Assembly: GCA_963781495.1 (NCBI GenBank)
Contig: CAWAFX010000002.1
Location: forward strand, 62,001 to 126,000
Length of the DNA: 64,000 bases
Direction: 5' to 3'
Origin: Mayfieldus sp963781495
Lineage (GTDB): Bacteria > Actinomycetota > Thermoleophilia > Solirubrobacterales > 70-9
Each line of letters opens with the position of its first letter. Position 1 is the first letter of the stretch. A program made the position numbers and the translations under genes. Positions 1 through 8,146 of the stretch are shown in pieces. The notes below the pieces were generated by a model. That model did not search any database. It was not told the DNA's origin and saw nothing but the letters and a program-made list of their open reading frames with translations.

Positions 1-181
1 GGATGGTGGTTCATCGTCAACAGGCAGAAGAGGTGGTCCTCGGACTCGGTGATGGTCTTCACCGGCCAGTGCCTGTAGACGGCGCCGACCTCGAACTCCT
101 CCAGATAGCGCCCGTACTTGCGGGCCCCGGAGGCCTCGCGGCCCGCCTGGTCGGTGATCAGCTCGTGTGCTTCGTCGTTCA
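1..181 (-). CDS. MaoC-family dehydratase, N-terminal part (runs off the window)
   Basis: Only the first 60 codons lie in the window. The start is the ATG at 181 and the gene continues beyond base 1. The visible residues contain EEFEVGAVYRHWP, then TITESEDHLFCLLTMNHHP. This is the hot-dog-fold entry characteristic of MaoC/mesaconyl-CoA-hydratase-like proteins of actinobacteria. Family members hydrate enoyl-CoA thioesters. A TATAAA-like -10 lies only about 10 nt upstream of the ATG and no Shine-Dalgarno is obvious, so the mRNA may be leaderless (inference). The malyl-CoA lyase and acyl-CoA dehydrogenase within 6 kb suggest a shared CoA-thioester pathway. The exact substrate cannot be told from the fragment. 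Confidence 0.75.
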
Positions 182-240
182 TGGGCGCGGCACTTTATAT
201 GTAGGGCCGCGAAACGAAGTGGAGCGGCAGATGCATGTCA

Positions 241-257
241 GGCGGCCGAAGGCCGCC
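241..257 (-). terminator. Hairpin after the winged-helix gene
   Basis: GGCGGCC and GGCCGCC are perfect 7-bp arms around a 3-nt loop. They lie 5 nt past the TAA stop of the minus-strand winged-helix gene. There is no long U-tract, so this is a GC-rich hairpin terminator candidate only. Confidence 0.45.
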
Positions 258-262
258 GCAAG

Positions 263-1378
263 TTATTCAGTGAGCCTGACCGGCGTTTGCTCGAAGCGCT
301 CGATGTCGGCGACCTCGGCGTCGATCGCCTTGCGGTCGGCGGCGCTCAGCGAACCGGCTGAGTTGAGCGTCACCTCCACACCGTTCCCCTTGCGCCGGTA
401 GCTCCAGCCGCCGATCACGACGCCGTCGCTGACGACGATCGGGCGCAGCCAGCCGCCGCCGCCCGCCTTGAAGGCTTCCCGGTGGCGGGCCGGCAGCGCG
501 AAGTCACGATCCGCGTAGCCGAGCATGTAGGTGTCGAAGGCACCGAGCATCCGCAGCTCCGGCTGCCTCGGCCAGCGGTTGCGGCGGCCCTTCAGCGTCA
601 AGGCGACCTCGTCGCCGAGCCGTGCCTCGCCAAGCTCGCCGGCAATCCGCTCCAGCCCGACCCGCAGGTCGCGCAGCGCCAGCCCCGACCACTTGGCGAA
701 GTCGCGCTCGGTCGCCGGGCCGAAGGCGCCGACGAAGCGACGAGCCAGCTCGGCGAGCGCCGCCTCGCGGTCGAAGCGCGGCGGCTTCGGGAGCCAGTCC
801 TCGCGCAGGACAAGGCAGCTGCTGCGCCCCTGGTCGGGGCCAAGGCAGGCGATGCCCGAGGTCACGGCGAGCATTGCGATGTGCAGCCGGGTCTCGCGCT
901 TCAGCTCGATGCCGGCGGCGACGACCCGCTCGGCGGCCTCGGGTCGGGTCAGCGGGCCCTCTTTCCCCAGAGCTCTCTCAAATGCCTTCAACGCCTTTTC
1001 CTGCCTTTGGCGCGGCATCCCGAGTTGCTCCAGCCGCCGCCGCGACCAGGCCTCGATCCCGGGTTCGAACAGCGGCAGCATCCAACCCGCGTCCTCTGTG
1101 GCGATCATATGGATCGTCATCCGCATCACCCAGGTCCGCAGCAGCGAGCGCTCCTCGGTTCGGGCCCGCTCGACGGCTGCGGCGGTGAGGCTGCGGCTGC
1201 GGCTGCGGAAGCTGAGCGGCCCCGCGTAGAGGTCCTGCGCCTGGGCCCCGGCGATCGCCTTGGCAATCTCGGCCGGATCGCGGGCAGAGGTGGGACGGTG
1301 CAGTAGCTGCGCCGCGGCGCGCAGCTTGGGCAGCCCCTCGGGGTCGATCCTCGGCGGGCGGGACCTGCCGCCGGCCAC
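263..1378 (-). CDS. Winged-helix DNA-binding domain protein (HTH_42 / AlkZ-like)
   Basis: A 371-residue protein starting with GTG at 1378. The pattern of an early QAQDLYAG, a central WVMRMTIHMI stretch and a late AFDTYMLGY-R motif is typical of the winged-helix HTH_42 family (formerly DUF1006). This family includes AlkZ/YcaQ-like DNA glycosylases and many uncharacterised actinobacterial paralogues. The length is normal for the family. It begins 5 nt after the SCP2-like gene stop on the same strand, so the two are probably co-transcribed. Whether it is a true interstrand-crosslink glycosylase cannot be decided: the QxQ/QxD catalytic motif of AlkZ is only approximately matched by QAQD. Confidence 0.75.
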   Translation of the reverse strand: MAGGRSRPPRIDPEGLPKLRAAAQLLHRPTSARDPAEIAKAIAGAQAQDLYAGPLSFRSRSRSLTAAAVERARTEERSLLRTWVMRMTIHMIATEDAGWMLPLFEPGIEAWSRRRLEQLGMPRQRQEKALKAFERALGKEGPLTRPEAAERVVAAGIELKRETRLHIAMLAVTSGIACLGPDQGRSSCLVLREDWLPKPPRFDREAALAELARRFVGAFGPATERDFAKWSGLALRDLRVGLERIAGELGEARLGDEVALTLKGRRNRWPRQPELRMLGAFDTYMLGYADRDFALPARHREAFKAGGGGWLRPIVVSDGVVIGGWSYRRKGNGVEVTLNSAGSLSAADRKAIDAEVADIERFEQTPVRLTE

Positions 1379-1383
1379 CTCGG

Positions 1384-1746
1384 CTAGTGGACTTTCCGCA
1401 ACCGCGCCCGCTGATCGTGGCGGTCCACGACCTGGGCGACCAGCTTCAGCACGTTGGGATCCCCCGAGGCCTTGATGTGTCCGTTCTCCACCGCCTGGCG
1501 ATAGCTCTTGGTCGTCCCCTCGGTCGCCAGCTGGTTGAAGTCGGCGCGCGGAATCGACACCGTTGCCCGCGCGTCCTCGGCCACCCCCTTGCTGACCTTC
1601 GGTCCCGGCACCTCGACCCGGAACATCTGCACGTCCTTGCGGCCCTGCAGCTCGAGCTCGAAGACCAGCTTCAGCTTCGCCAGCGCCGGCACCTCCTGCT
1701 GGAAGCGCCGTACCGCGGTCTCGATCAGCTCCTGCGTTGAGGCCAC
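1384..1746 (-). CDS. SCP2-like sterol/lipid carrier domain protein
   Basis: A 120-residue protein with a GTG start at 1746. Its layout matches a small SCP2-type lipid-binding domain: an N-terminal amphipathic helix, a beta-rich stretch with VSKGVAEDARATVSIPRADF, and a C-terminal helix with GHIKASGDPNVLKLVAQVVD. The segment IKASGDPNVL is the usual SCP2 signature. Such domains bind acyl chains or sterols or sit at the end of other enzymes. There is no signal peptide, so it should be cytosolic. It lies directly upstream of the winged-helix gene. Confidence 0.6.
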   Translation of the reverse strand: MASTQELIETAVRRFQQEVPALAKLKLVFELELQGRKDVQMFRVEVPGPKVSKGVAEDARATVSIPRADFNQLATEGTTKSYRQAVENGHIKASGDPNVLKLVAQVVDRHDQRARLRKVH

Positions 1747-1811
1747 CCGGCGATGTTATGCGCTGCCGTCAGCCGCAGAGCTCGCCGAGTGGCCTCGAAG
1801 ACCGCTGGTGC

Positions 1812-2267
1812 CTATTGGTAGTACTGGACCAGCATCCCCCCGCCCGCCTTGGTCTTGATCGTCGCGCTCGAATAGTTGAGGATCGCGATCTGGCCGTACG
1901 AAGCGCCGAAGGCATTCTGGACGCTGATCGCATTCACGCCGGATGAAGAGCCGTCGAAAATGTTCCGGACCGGGCGGCAGGTCCATCCCGCGCCTGCGTT
2001 CGTGACGAACTGCGAGCCCTGGTAATGCCCCACCGCGAGACAGACCTGGCCGCTTCCGGGCTTGGTGATGTCCCAGAACGCGTATCCGTAGTGGACCGTC
2101 AATGGCCACCAGGCGCACATCTTGCCGGGCGCCAAGGTCATGCCGGCATTGTTCGATCCCTGACACCAGGTCGAGCCCCTCAACGTCGACGCCTGCGCGG
2201 AGCCGGCGGGAACCAGCAGCGCCAGGGCGGCGAACATCGTCACCGCGGCGGTCATCAACTTCTTCAT
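1812..2267 (-). CDS. Small secreted protein, function unknown
   Basis: A 151-residue protein starting at the ATG at 2267, which has a good Shine-Dalgarno (GGGAGG, 7 nt upstream). An upstream in-frame start at 2339 lacks one. The first 26 residues form a clear signal peptide (MKKLM, a hydrophobic core, then AGSAQAS). The mature part is rich in G, S, aromatic residues and four cysteines (in CQGSNN, MCAWW, QVCLAVG and WTCRPV), suggesting a disulfide-stabilised beta structure. No family is recognised. It is isolated between the SCP2-like gene and the SDR, behind a hairpin at 2336-2367. Confidence 0.65.
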   Translation of the reverse strand: MKKLMTAAVTMFAALALLVPAGSAQASTLRGSTWCQGSNNAGMTLAPGKMCAWWPLTVHYGYAFWDITKPGSGQVCLAVGHYQGSQFVTNAGAGWTCRPVRNIFDGSSSGVNAISVQNAFGASYGQIAILNYSSATIKTKAGGGMLVQYYQ

Positions 2268-2335
2268 CCTCAACCTCCCATTCCAAGGTTCATTGCCTGC
2301 GGAGGGTAGGAATCGAAGCGCCGCTTGTCTGCCCC

Positions 2336-2367
2336 CCAAACGGCTTTATCTCGTGTCCCCCGTTTGG
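2336..2367 (-). terminator. Hairpin between SDR and secreted-protein gene
   Basis: CCAAACGG (2336-2343) and CCGTTTGG (2360-2367) form a perfect 8-bp stem with a 16-nt loop. It lies between the SDR stop (2411) and the secreted-protein start (2267). It may terminate the four-gene minus-strand run or act in the leader of the next gene. It lacks a U-tract. Confidence 0.4.
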
Positions 2368-2410
2368 TAGACACCAGGCGTCAACCGGGCCTGACCTCAA
2401 CCGAACGCGA

Positions 2411-3103
2411 CTACCAGGGAATCGGCTCGCGGTTGCGGAAAAAGCCGCCATTGGGCCGATCGCCGGGCAGGGTCGCCAGCCAGACGGCGGTGTCGGCGCC
2501 CTCCTCGACCGAGCGCGGTGCAGCCGAGGTGCCCATGTCGGTTCGCACCCAGCCCGGGCACATCGTGTTGATCAGCAGGCCGGCGCCCCCTTCGTCGGCG
2601 GCGAGGACCCGGGTCAAGGCGTTGAGGGCCGCCTTCGAGATCCGGTAGGCGGCCCGCCCTCCCCCCATCTCGGAGAGCTGCCCGGCGCCGCTGGAGACAT
2701 TGACGATCCGCCCCCGGGGGCTGCGGCGCAGCAGTGGCAGAGTCGCCTGCGCGAGCCGCCAGGCGCCGAAGACGTTCGTCTCCAGGACCTCGTGTGCCTT
2801 CTCGAGGTCGTACTCGGCTGCTCCGTCGGGGCTACCGTAGATGCCGGCGTTGTTGACCAGTGCGTCAAGGCGCCCCGGGTCAGCTTCGATCCGCTCCGCC
2901 GCCCGATCGACGCTCGCCTGCTTGGAGATGTCGAGCTGGACCCAGCTGATCGCCGCGTGGTCGGGTTCGCCGGCGCCATCGGGGTCGCGCGCCCCGGCGA
3001 GTACGCGATAGCCGTGGTCGGTCGCCAGTTGCCGCGCGATCTCGCGTCCGATCCCGCGGCTGGCACCGCTGACCAGGGCGACGGGCTGGCCGTCGCTTGC
3101 CAC
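2411..3103 (-). CDS. Short-chain dehydrogenase/reductase
   Basis: A 230-residue classical SDR. The nucleotide-binding glycine motif SGASRGIG is at residues 11-18, NNAG is in the middle, and the catalytic YxxxK appears as YRISK with an upstream serine (NVSSGAG). It acts on an unknown carbonyl or alcohol with NAD(P)H in the cytosol. The GTG start immediately follows the TAG stop of the acyl-CoA dehydrogenase (TAGGTG, zero spacing), so translation is probably coupled and the two work in one pathway, plausibly acyl-CoA or branched-chain catabolism (inference). Confidence 0.85.
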   Translation of the reverse strand: MASDGQPVALVSGASRGIGREIARQLATDHGYRVLAGARDPDGAGEPDHAAISWVQLDISKQASVDRAAERIEADPGRLDALVNNAGIYGSPDGAAEYDLEKAHEVLETNVFGAWRLAQATLPLLRRSPRGRIVNVSSGAGQLSEMGGGRAAYRISKAALNALTRVLAADEGGAGLLINTMCPGWVRTDMGTSAAPRSVEEGADTAVWLATLPGDRPNGGFFRNREPIPW

Positions 3104-4315
3104 CTAGATCTTGTTGCGTTCGATCAGCTTGCGGCCGATGACCATGCGCTGAATCTCCGACGTGCCCTCGCCGATCAGCAGCAGCGGCGCGTCGCGGTAG
3201 AGGCGCTCGATCTCGTACTCCTTCGAGTAGCCGTAGCCGCCGTGGATGCGGAACGACTCCTCGACCACTTCCTTGCCCGTCTCGGAGGCGAGCAGCTTCG
3301 CCATCCCGGCCTCGAGGTCGGAGCGCTCGCCGGCGTCCTTGAGCCGCGCCGCCCGCATCGTCACCAGGCGCGCGGCCTCGATCTTGGTCGCCATGTCGGC
3401 GAGCTTGAACTGGATCGCCTGATGCTGGGCGATCGGCTTGCCGAAGGTCTTGCGCTCCTGGCTGTAGCGCAGGGCAAGCTCCAGCGCCCGCTGGGCGATC
3501 CCGACGCCGCGCGCGGCGACATTGACCCTGCCGACCTCGAGCGCGTCCATCATCTGCCGGAAGCCCTGTCCGAGGCCGTCCTCCTCGCCGCCGAGGATGC
3601 GCTCGGGCGGGCACTTGTAGCCGTTGTAGACCAGCTCGGTGGACTCGACGCCCTTGTAGCCCATCTTCTTGATCTGGGGCGGGATCTCCAGGCCCTCGAA
3701 CTTGCCCGAGTTCTTTGCCTCGCCGGGCTCCTTCTCGGTGATGAAGCAGGTCATGCCGTCGTAGGCGGGCTCGGCCTTGGGGTCGTTCTTCATCAGCACG
3801 AAGACGACAGCCGAGCGCAGCCCGTTGGTCACCCACATCTTCTGGCCGTTGAGCTCCCAGTTGCCGTCCTCTCCCTTGCTCGCCGTCGCCTTGATCCCCT
3901 GCACGTCGGAGCCGCACTCCGGCTCGGAAAGCGAGAAGGCGGCGCGGATCTCCCCGGTCGCCATCTTCGGCAGGAAGTAGTCCTTCTGCTCGTCGGTGCC
4001 GAACTTCATCAGCAGGTAGGAGCCGATGAAGTGGGTGTTGACGACGCCGGAGATCGAGATCCAGCCGCGCGACAGCTCCTCGACGATCATCGCGTAGGTG
4101 GTCAGGTCGAGCCCCATGCCGCCGTAGTCCTCGGGGATCGTGACCCCGAAAAGCCCCAGCTCCTTCATCTGCTCGACGATCGGCTCCGGGAACTTGTCCT
4201 CGTGGTCGTATTCCTCGGCGCTGGGGATGATCTGCTCGTCGACGAACTGGCGGACCATCTCGATGATCGCCTTCTGCTCGTCGGTTATCTCCTGGATCGG
4301 CGCCGCGACGGCCAT
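3104..4315 (-). CDS. Acyl-CoA dehydrogenase
   Basis: A 403-residue FAD flavoprotein that oxidises an acyl-CoA to the 2-enoyl-CoA and passes electrons to ETF. Seen: the N-terminal helical domain, the middle-domain signature AAFSLSEPECGSD, the FAD/ETF contact motif WVTNG, and the C-terminal motif IGEGTSEIQ, which holds the glutamate used as catalytic base in short- and medium-chain enzymes. The start is taken at ATG 4315 (MAVAAPIQEI), because a 33-residue in-frame extension upstream is low-quality sequence overlapping the GNAT gene. It is followed without a gap by the SDR. Substrate is not predictable; short or branched chain is likely. Confidence 0.9.
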   Translation of the reverse strand: MAVAAPIQEITDEQKAIIEMVRQFVDEQIIPSAEEYDHEDKFPEPIVEQMKELGLFGVTIPEDYGGMGLDLTTYAMIVEELSRGWISISGVVNTHFIGSYLLMKFGTDEQKDYFLPKMATGEIRAAFSLSEPECGSDVQGIKATASKGEDGNWELNGQKMWVTNGLRSAVVFVLMKNDPKAEPAYDGMTCFITEKEPGEAKNSGKFEGLEIPPQIKKMGYKGVESTELVYNGYKCPPERILGGEEDGLGQGFRQMMDALEVGRVNVAARGVGIAQRALELALRYSQERKTFGKPIAQHQAIQFKLADMATKIEAARLVTMRAARLKDAGERSDLEAGMAKLLASETGKEVVEESFRIHGGYGYSKEYEIERLYRDAPLLLIGEGTSEIQRMVIGRKLIERNKI

Positions 4316-4346
4316 GCCGGCAGGATACCTGCGGGGTTGCGCGCGC

Positions 4347-4796
4347 TCAGAGCTCCCAGCCGAAGGAGTAGGACTTCCAGCTCGGGCGCTCGCGCTCGTA
4401 GAAGCGATGCGCATCGGTGCGGGCGATGCCCGAATCCAGCTCGAGGTGGGTCGCCCCGGCGCCGCGAGCCCAGTCCTTGGCGGCGTCGAGCAGCATCTTT
4501 CCGACCCCTTGCGAGCGGCGCTCGGGATCGACGGCGAGCTCCTCGACCAGACAGCGGCGACCGAAGCGCACCGAGTCGATGGTGATGTAGGCGCTGCAGA
4601 ACCCGACCATGCGGCCGCCGTCCTCGGCCACCAGGACGACGCTCTCTGGGGCGATCAGCGTCTCCGTAAGACGGCGCCCGGCGGCCGCCGGGTCCCAGTT
4701 CGGCGGCGTCGATCCCGGTTCCGCGAACAGCCACGGAAACATCTCCAGGAGACGCTGCTCCTCACCCGGCTGCGCCTCGCGGATCTGCCTGCCCAC
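4347..4796 (-). CDS. GNAT-family N-acetyltransferase
   Basis: A 149-residue protein with a GTG start at 4796. It carries the GNAT core: beta4 VEELAVDPERRSQGVG contains the acetyl-CoA pyrophosphate-binding R/Q-x-x-G-x-G/A-like motif, followed by the helix KMLLDAAKDWA and the C-terminal FYERERPSWKSYSF. It transfers an acetyl group from acetyl-CoA to an unidentified amine. It lies between the HhH protein and the acyl-CoA dehydrogenase on the same strand with short spacers (26 and 31 nt), so it is probably part of that transcript. Confidence 0.82.
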   Translation of the reverse strand: MGRQIREAQPGEEQRLLEMFPWLFAEPGSTPPNWDPAAAGRRLTETLIAPESVVLVAEDGGRMVGFCSAYITIDSVRFGRRCLVEELAVDPERRSQGVGKMLLDAAKDWARGAGATHLELDSGIARTDAHRFYERERPSWKSYSFGWEL

Positions 4797-4822
4797 GACA
4801 CCACTGTAGATCGGAGGTCGGC

Positions 4823-5839
4823 TCAGGCGCCGGCCGAGCGCTTCAGGGTCTCGATCGTCTCCGGCGGCAGGCCCGAGAGCTGGTCGAGGTCATCGGGAGA
4901 ATCGAAGCCACCGCGCTGCTCGCGGTAACCGATCACCCGCGCGGCCTGCTTGACGCTGAGGCCGATCCTGCAGAGCTGGTCGAAGCTGGCGCTGTTGAGG
5001 TCGATCGCCGGGGCATGCTTGGGCTCGGGTTCTGAAGCCTCCGGCTCGGGATCAACCTTCGCCTCCGGCTCCGGCTCCGGCTCTGGTTGCGGCTCGGGCT
5101 CGGTCGCTTGCGGCTCCGGTTCTGGCTGCGGCTCGGCTTTCGCCGCCGGCTCGGGCTCCGACCGCTCGGGCTCGGGCTCTTTCTGCTCCTGCCTCGGCTC
5201 GATCTTCGGCGTCTCGGAGACGAAGGGCGCCGGCGCCAGATCGGGCTGGGTTGCCTCGGCGGTCGGAGTCGCCTCGCGCAGGCGCTCCATCTCCTTCTCC
5301 TGGGCGCTGAGGCGGTCGGTCAGGCTGGCGACCTTTTCGGCCAGCCGCTCTGCGGCATCGGCGGCTTCGCGGGCCCGCTGCTCGGCTGCCTCTACCGCGC
5401 GACGGGTGGCCTCCGCCGCCGCGGCGGCCGCGGCGCGGACCCGATCGTCGGTTTCTGTGCCCTTTTCCTGACTTGCCATAAGTGCATTCTTAGCCCTGTC
5501 GGCCCTCTCCTGCAAGCGCCTGATGACACCTTCGGCCTCCGTCTGGCCGTTTCGGGCCTTCTCCTCGGAGCTGATTTCGGGCCCGGGGGAATCTTCTTCG
5601 GAGTCCTCGGTCGTGGTCGCCGGCTCGTCTTCCCGCTCGGCCGCCTCGTCCTCGGAGGCGGGCTTTTCGGGCACGAATTCGGACCCGGCCGCCTTTTCAT
5701 CGTCCGGCTGGCCGCTCTCAGGATCGCCGGATTCCCCGGGCTCCTGCACGGGTTTTTCCGCTTCCCTGGCCTCGGCCGCCGCGAACTCCGCCGGCAGCCA
5801 TTCACTGGCACGCTGCCATGCCCCCGTGGACATCTCCAT
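4823..5839 (-). CDS. Acidic, Pro-Glu-rich protein with C-terminal ComEA-like helix-hairpin-helix
   Basis: A protein of about 338 residues with four visible parts: an acidic disordered N-terminus (about 1-110), an Ala/Glu/Arg-rich coiled coil (about 110-200), a Pro-Glu repeat linker (EPEPQ/EPEPE runs), and a C-terminal HhH domain reading IDLNSASFDQLCRIGLS through FDSPDDLDQLSGLP. The HhH is of the ComEA/competence type, which binds double-stranded DNA without sequence specificity. There is no signal peptide or membrane span, unlike ComEA. The start is ambiguous between ATG 5839 and ATG 5833; longer in-frame extensions are antisense to the lyase gene. DNA binding is inferred from the domain only. 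Confidence 0.7.
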   Translation of the reverse strand: MEMSTGAWQRASEWLPAEFAAAEAREAEKPVQEPGESGDPESGQPDDEKAAGSEFVPEKPASEDEAAEREDEPATTTEDSEEDSPGPEISSEEKARNGQTEAEGVIRRLQERADRAKNALMASQEKGTETDDRVRAAAAAAAEATRRAVEAAEQRAREAADAAERLAEKVASLTDRLSAQEKEMERLREATPTAEATQPDLAPAPFVSETPKIEPRQEQKEPEPERSEPEPAAKAEPQPEPEPQATEPEPQPEPEPEPEAKVDPEPEASEPEPKHAPAIDLNSASFDQLCRIGLSVKQAARVIGYREQRGGFDSPDDLDQLSGLPPETIETLKRSAGA

Positions 5840-5899
5840 TTCACTGTAGCGGGAGCCCCTTTCCCCGGCGCCGCACGCGCGCTCGGTAGATTCCGCGAA

Positions 5900-6952
5900 A
5901 TGCGACATCCAAAAGACTTCTTCAAGCCCCTGGCAATCGACGCTCCGGAGCCGCCGCGCGAGATTCCGGTCAAGCCACAGCGGATGATCCACTTCCTCGA
6001 CTTCTCGAACGAGAAGATGGCGGCGAAGGCGCCCGAGATCGCCAAGCAGACAGACGTTCTGCTCGGCAACCTCGAGGATGCGATCCCCGTCGACCGCAAG
6101 GAGGCGGCCCGCCACGGCTTCATCAAGGCGGTCAAGGGGGGCGACTTCGGCTCGACCTCGCTCTGGACCCGGGTCAACTCGCTCGAAAGCCCGTGGGTCC
6201 TCGACGACCTGACCGAGCTGGTGACCGAGATCGGGGACAAGCTCGAGGTGGTCATGGTCCCGAAGGTCGAGGGCCCTTGGGACATCCACTACGTCGACCG
6301 CCTCCTGGCCCAGCTCGAGGCGAAGGCAAAGCTCGAGCGCCCGCTCCTGATCCACGCTCTGCTGGAGACCTCGACCGGGGTGATCAACGTCGAGGAGATC
6401 GCCTACGCGAGCCCGCGCATGCAGGGGATGAGCTTCGGGCCGGCCGACCTGGCCGCCTTCCGGCGCATGAAGACGACCCGGGTCGGCGGCGGCCACCCCG
6501 CCTACCGGGTGATCGAGGATCCCGATCCCGACGATCCCGAGGCGCCCCGGGACACAGCCCAGCAGGACCCCTGGCACTACTCGATCGCCCGCATGGTCGA
6601 CGCCTGCACCTCGGCCGGGATCCTGCCCGTCTACGGTCCTTACGGCGACATCAAGGACACGCTCGGCTGCGAGACGCAGTTCCGGGCCGCCTTTCTGCTC
6701 GGCTGCGTCGGCGCCTGGTCACTGCACCCGGTCCAGATCGAGATCGCGAAGAAGGTCTTCAGCCCCCCGGCCGAGGAGGTCAAGTTCGCGAAGAAGGTCC
6801 TGGAGGCGATCCCCGACGGGCGCGGCGTGCACATGATCGACGGCAAGATGCAGGACGACGCGACCTGGAAGCAATGCAAGGTGATGGTCTCACTGGCCGA
6901 GATGCTGGCCGAGAAGGACCCCGAGCTGGCGAAGCAGTACGAGCTCGGTTAG
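5900..6952 (+). CDS. mcl: Malyl-CoA / beta-methylmalyl-CoA lyase (CitE-like, Chloroflexus type)
   Basis: A 350-residue HpcH/HpaI-CitE family lyase that reversibly splits malyl-CoA, beta-methylmalyl-CoA or citramalyl-CoA into acetyl-CoA, propionyl-CoA or pyruvate plus glyoxylate or acetyl-CoA. The sequence follows the Chloroflexus MMC lyase pattern: GNLEDAIP near residue 56, PKVEGPWDIH, HALLETS with metal ligand E156, FGPADLA with D183, KTTRVGGGHP, and the ending MIDGKMQDDATWKQ. The length matches the 348-residue family. The start is ATG 5900; an in-frame extension to 5087 is antisense to the HhH gene. It is transcribed divergently from that gene. A MaoC hydratase, an acyl-CoA dehydrogenase and a sucCD-like ligase lie nearby. 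Substrate range is inferred, not shown. Confidence 0.88.
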   Translation: MRHPKDFFKPLAIDAPEPPREIPVKPQRMIHFLDFSNEKMAAKAPEIAKQTDVLLGNLEDAIPVDRKEAARHGFIKAVKGGDFGSTSLWTRVNSLESPWVLDDLTELVTEIGDKLEVVMVPKVEGPWDIHYVDRLLAQLEAKAKLERPLLIHALLETSTGVINVEEIAYASPRMQGMSFGPADLAAFRRMKTTRVGGGHPAYRVIEDPDPDDPEAPRDTAQQDPWHYSIARMVDACTSAGILPVYGPYGDIKDTLGCETQFRAAFLLGCVGAWSLHPVQIEIAKKVFSPPAEEVKFAKKVLEAIPDGRGVHMIDGKMQDDATWKQCKVMVSLAEMLAEKDPELAKQYELG

Positions 6953-6961
6953 CCTGGCCCG

Positions 6962-8146
6962 GTGAGGAGGGCTTTCGACAGGGGGATGGCTGGTAGCGGC
7001 GCGCTCCTGCGCCGACTTGGGCTCACCGTCCTGCTGGCGACCCTCGCCGTCGTTGCCGGCTCCGGATCCGCGGCGGCGCTCAGCATCGGCGTCAAGGGCA
7101 ACCATTTCGCCAAGGCCGCCGGCCACGGCAAGGCGGTGCGGCTGATCGGCGTCAACCGCTCCGGCTCGGAGTACGCCTGCGCCTCGGACGACGGCGCCGG
7201 GGGACACGGCTTCGGCTTCTTTCAGGGACCCGTCAACAACAGCGCGATCAAGGCGCTGAAGAGCTGGAAGGTCAATGCGGTGGCGCTGCCGCTGAACGAG
7301 GCCTGCTGGCTGGGCGGCTACGGCGGCCTCAAGGACCAGTTCACCGGCGCCGCCTACCAGAACGCGATCGCAGGCTACGTCAGCCGTCTCAACGCGCACG
7401 GGATCTACGTCGTCCTGCGGCTTTCGGGTGCGGGGCCCGGCGAGAACGTCTACGGCGCGGTCCCCGGCAACGCCGAGAGCCCGATGGCAGACGCCGACCA
7501 CGCGCTGGACTTCTGGACCTCGCTCGCCTCCCGCTTTGCGGGCAACCGCGGCGTCGTCTTCGGCGCCTATGACGAGCCCCACGGCATCACCTGGGATTGC
7601 GTGCTCAATGGCTGCGCGGTCAACGCCGACGGCTCCGACGGCGAGCCGGCCTTCGGCCCCTATCAGGCGGTCGGAAACCAGGCGATCGTCGACACGATCC
7701 GCGCCACCGGCGCCCAGCAGCCGATCCTGATCTCCGGGCCCAACTTCGCCGGCGACGTCAGCCAGTGGCGCCAGTTGATGCCCAACGACCCCCAGCACGC
7801 GCTGGTCGTCAACTTCGACTCCTTCGACTATTCGGGCAACTTCGCCGGCCAGAAGCCCGGTCTGAGCAGCCTCGCGGCAAGCTTCCCGGTCGTGATCGGC
7901 GGCTTCGGCGACACCGACTGCAACTCCAGCTTCAGCACCAAGCTGATGAAGTTCGCCGACAAGCACGGCATCTCCTATCTGGCCTGGACCTGGAACACCG
8001 AGGCCGACTACGGCGGCTGCGCCAACGCCCTGTTGGGCCCGACCGAGGGCGCCTACTTCTCAGGCCACCCGAGCGGCTACGGCAAGGGGGTCCGCAAGCA
8101 CTTCCTCGCGGTCCAGGGCCACCATCGCCACCGCCACCATCACTAG
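6962..8146 (+). CDS. Secreted GH5-like (cellulase-fold) protein, probably non-catalytic
   Basis: A 394-residue protein with an N-terminal signal peptide (a hydrophobic run ending GSGSAAA, about residues 18-39) and a TIM-barrel glycoside hydrolase family 5-like body. The acid/base motif is present as YDEPHG (E205). The strand that should carry the nucleophile (usually G-E-F-G or G-E-I-G) reads VVIGGFGDTDC, so the glutamate is glycine at residue 314. The usual active-site H-x-Y is also altered to NFDSFDY. It may therefore bind sugar rather than cleave it. The C-terminus ends in a natural His-rich tail (HHRHRHHH). The start is GTG 6962 or, equally plausible, ATG 6986. Its stop shares CTAG with the convergent trpB2. 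Confidence 0.78.
   Translation: MRRAFDRGMAGSGALLRRLGLTVLLATLAVVAGSGSAAALSIGVKGNHFAKAAGHGKAVRLIGVNRSGSEYACASDDGAGGHGFGFFQGPVNNSAIKALKSWKVNAVALPLNEACWLGGYGGLKDQFTGAAYQNAIAGYVSRLNAHGIYVVLRLSGAGPGENVYGAVPGNAESPMADADHALDFWTSLASRFAGNRGVVFGAYDEPHGITWDCVLNGCAVNADGSDGEPAFGPYQAVGNQAIVDTIRATGAQQPILISGPNFAGDVSQWRQLMPNDPQHALVVNFDSFDYSGNFAGQKPGLSSLAASFPVVIGGFGDTDCNSSFSTKLMKFADKHGISYLAWTWNTEADYGGCANALLGPTEGAYFSGHPSGYGKGVRKHFLAVQGHHRHRHHH

Noticed and set aside
2102..4585. Long plus-strand ORF of 827 codons
   Set aside because: It is antisense to the SDR and acyl-CoA dehydrogenase, which have full motif sets; its translation is the usual Ala/Arg/Gly/Leu-rich shadow of GC-rich coding DNA. The same applies to the long ORFs at 9169-11355, 14516-15544, 16050-18296 (minus), 33472-35007 and 58558-60576.
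5030..5170. GGCTCC/GGCTCG-rich repetitive DNA
   Set aside because: It is the coding sequence of the Pro-Glu linker of the HhH protein, not an independent repeat element.
5087..5899. N-terminal extension of the malyl-CoA lyase
   Set aside because: Family members start at the equivalent of residue 1 from ATG 5900; the extension is antisense to the HhH protein and lacks family similarity.
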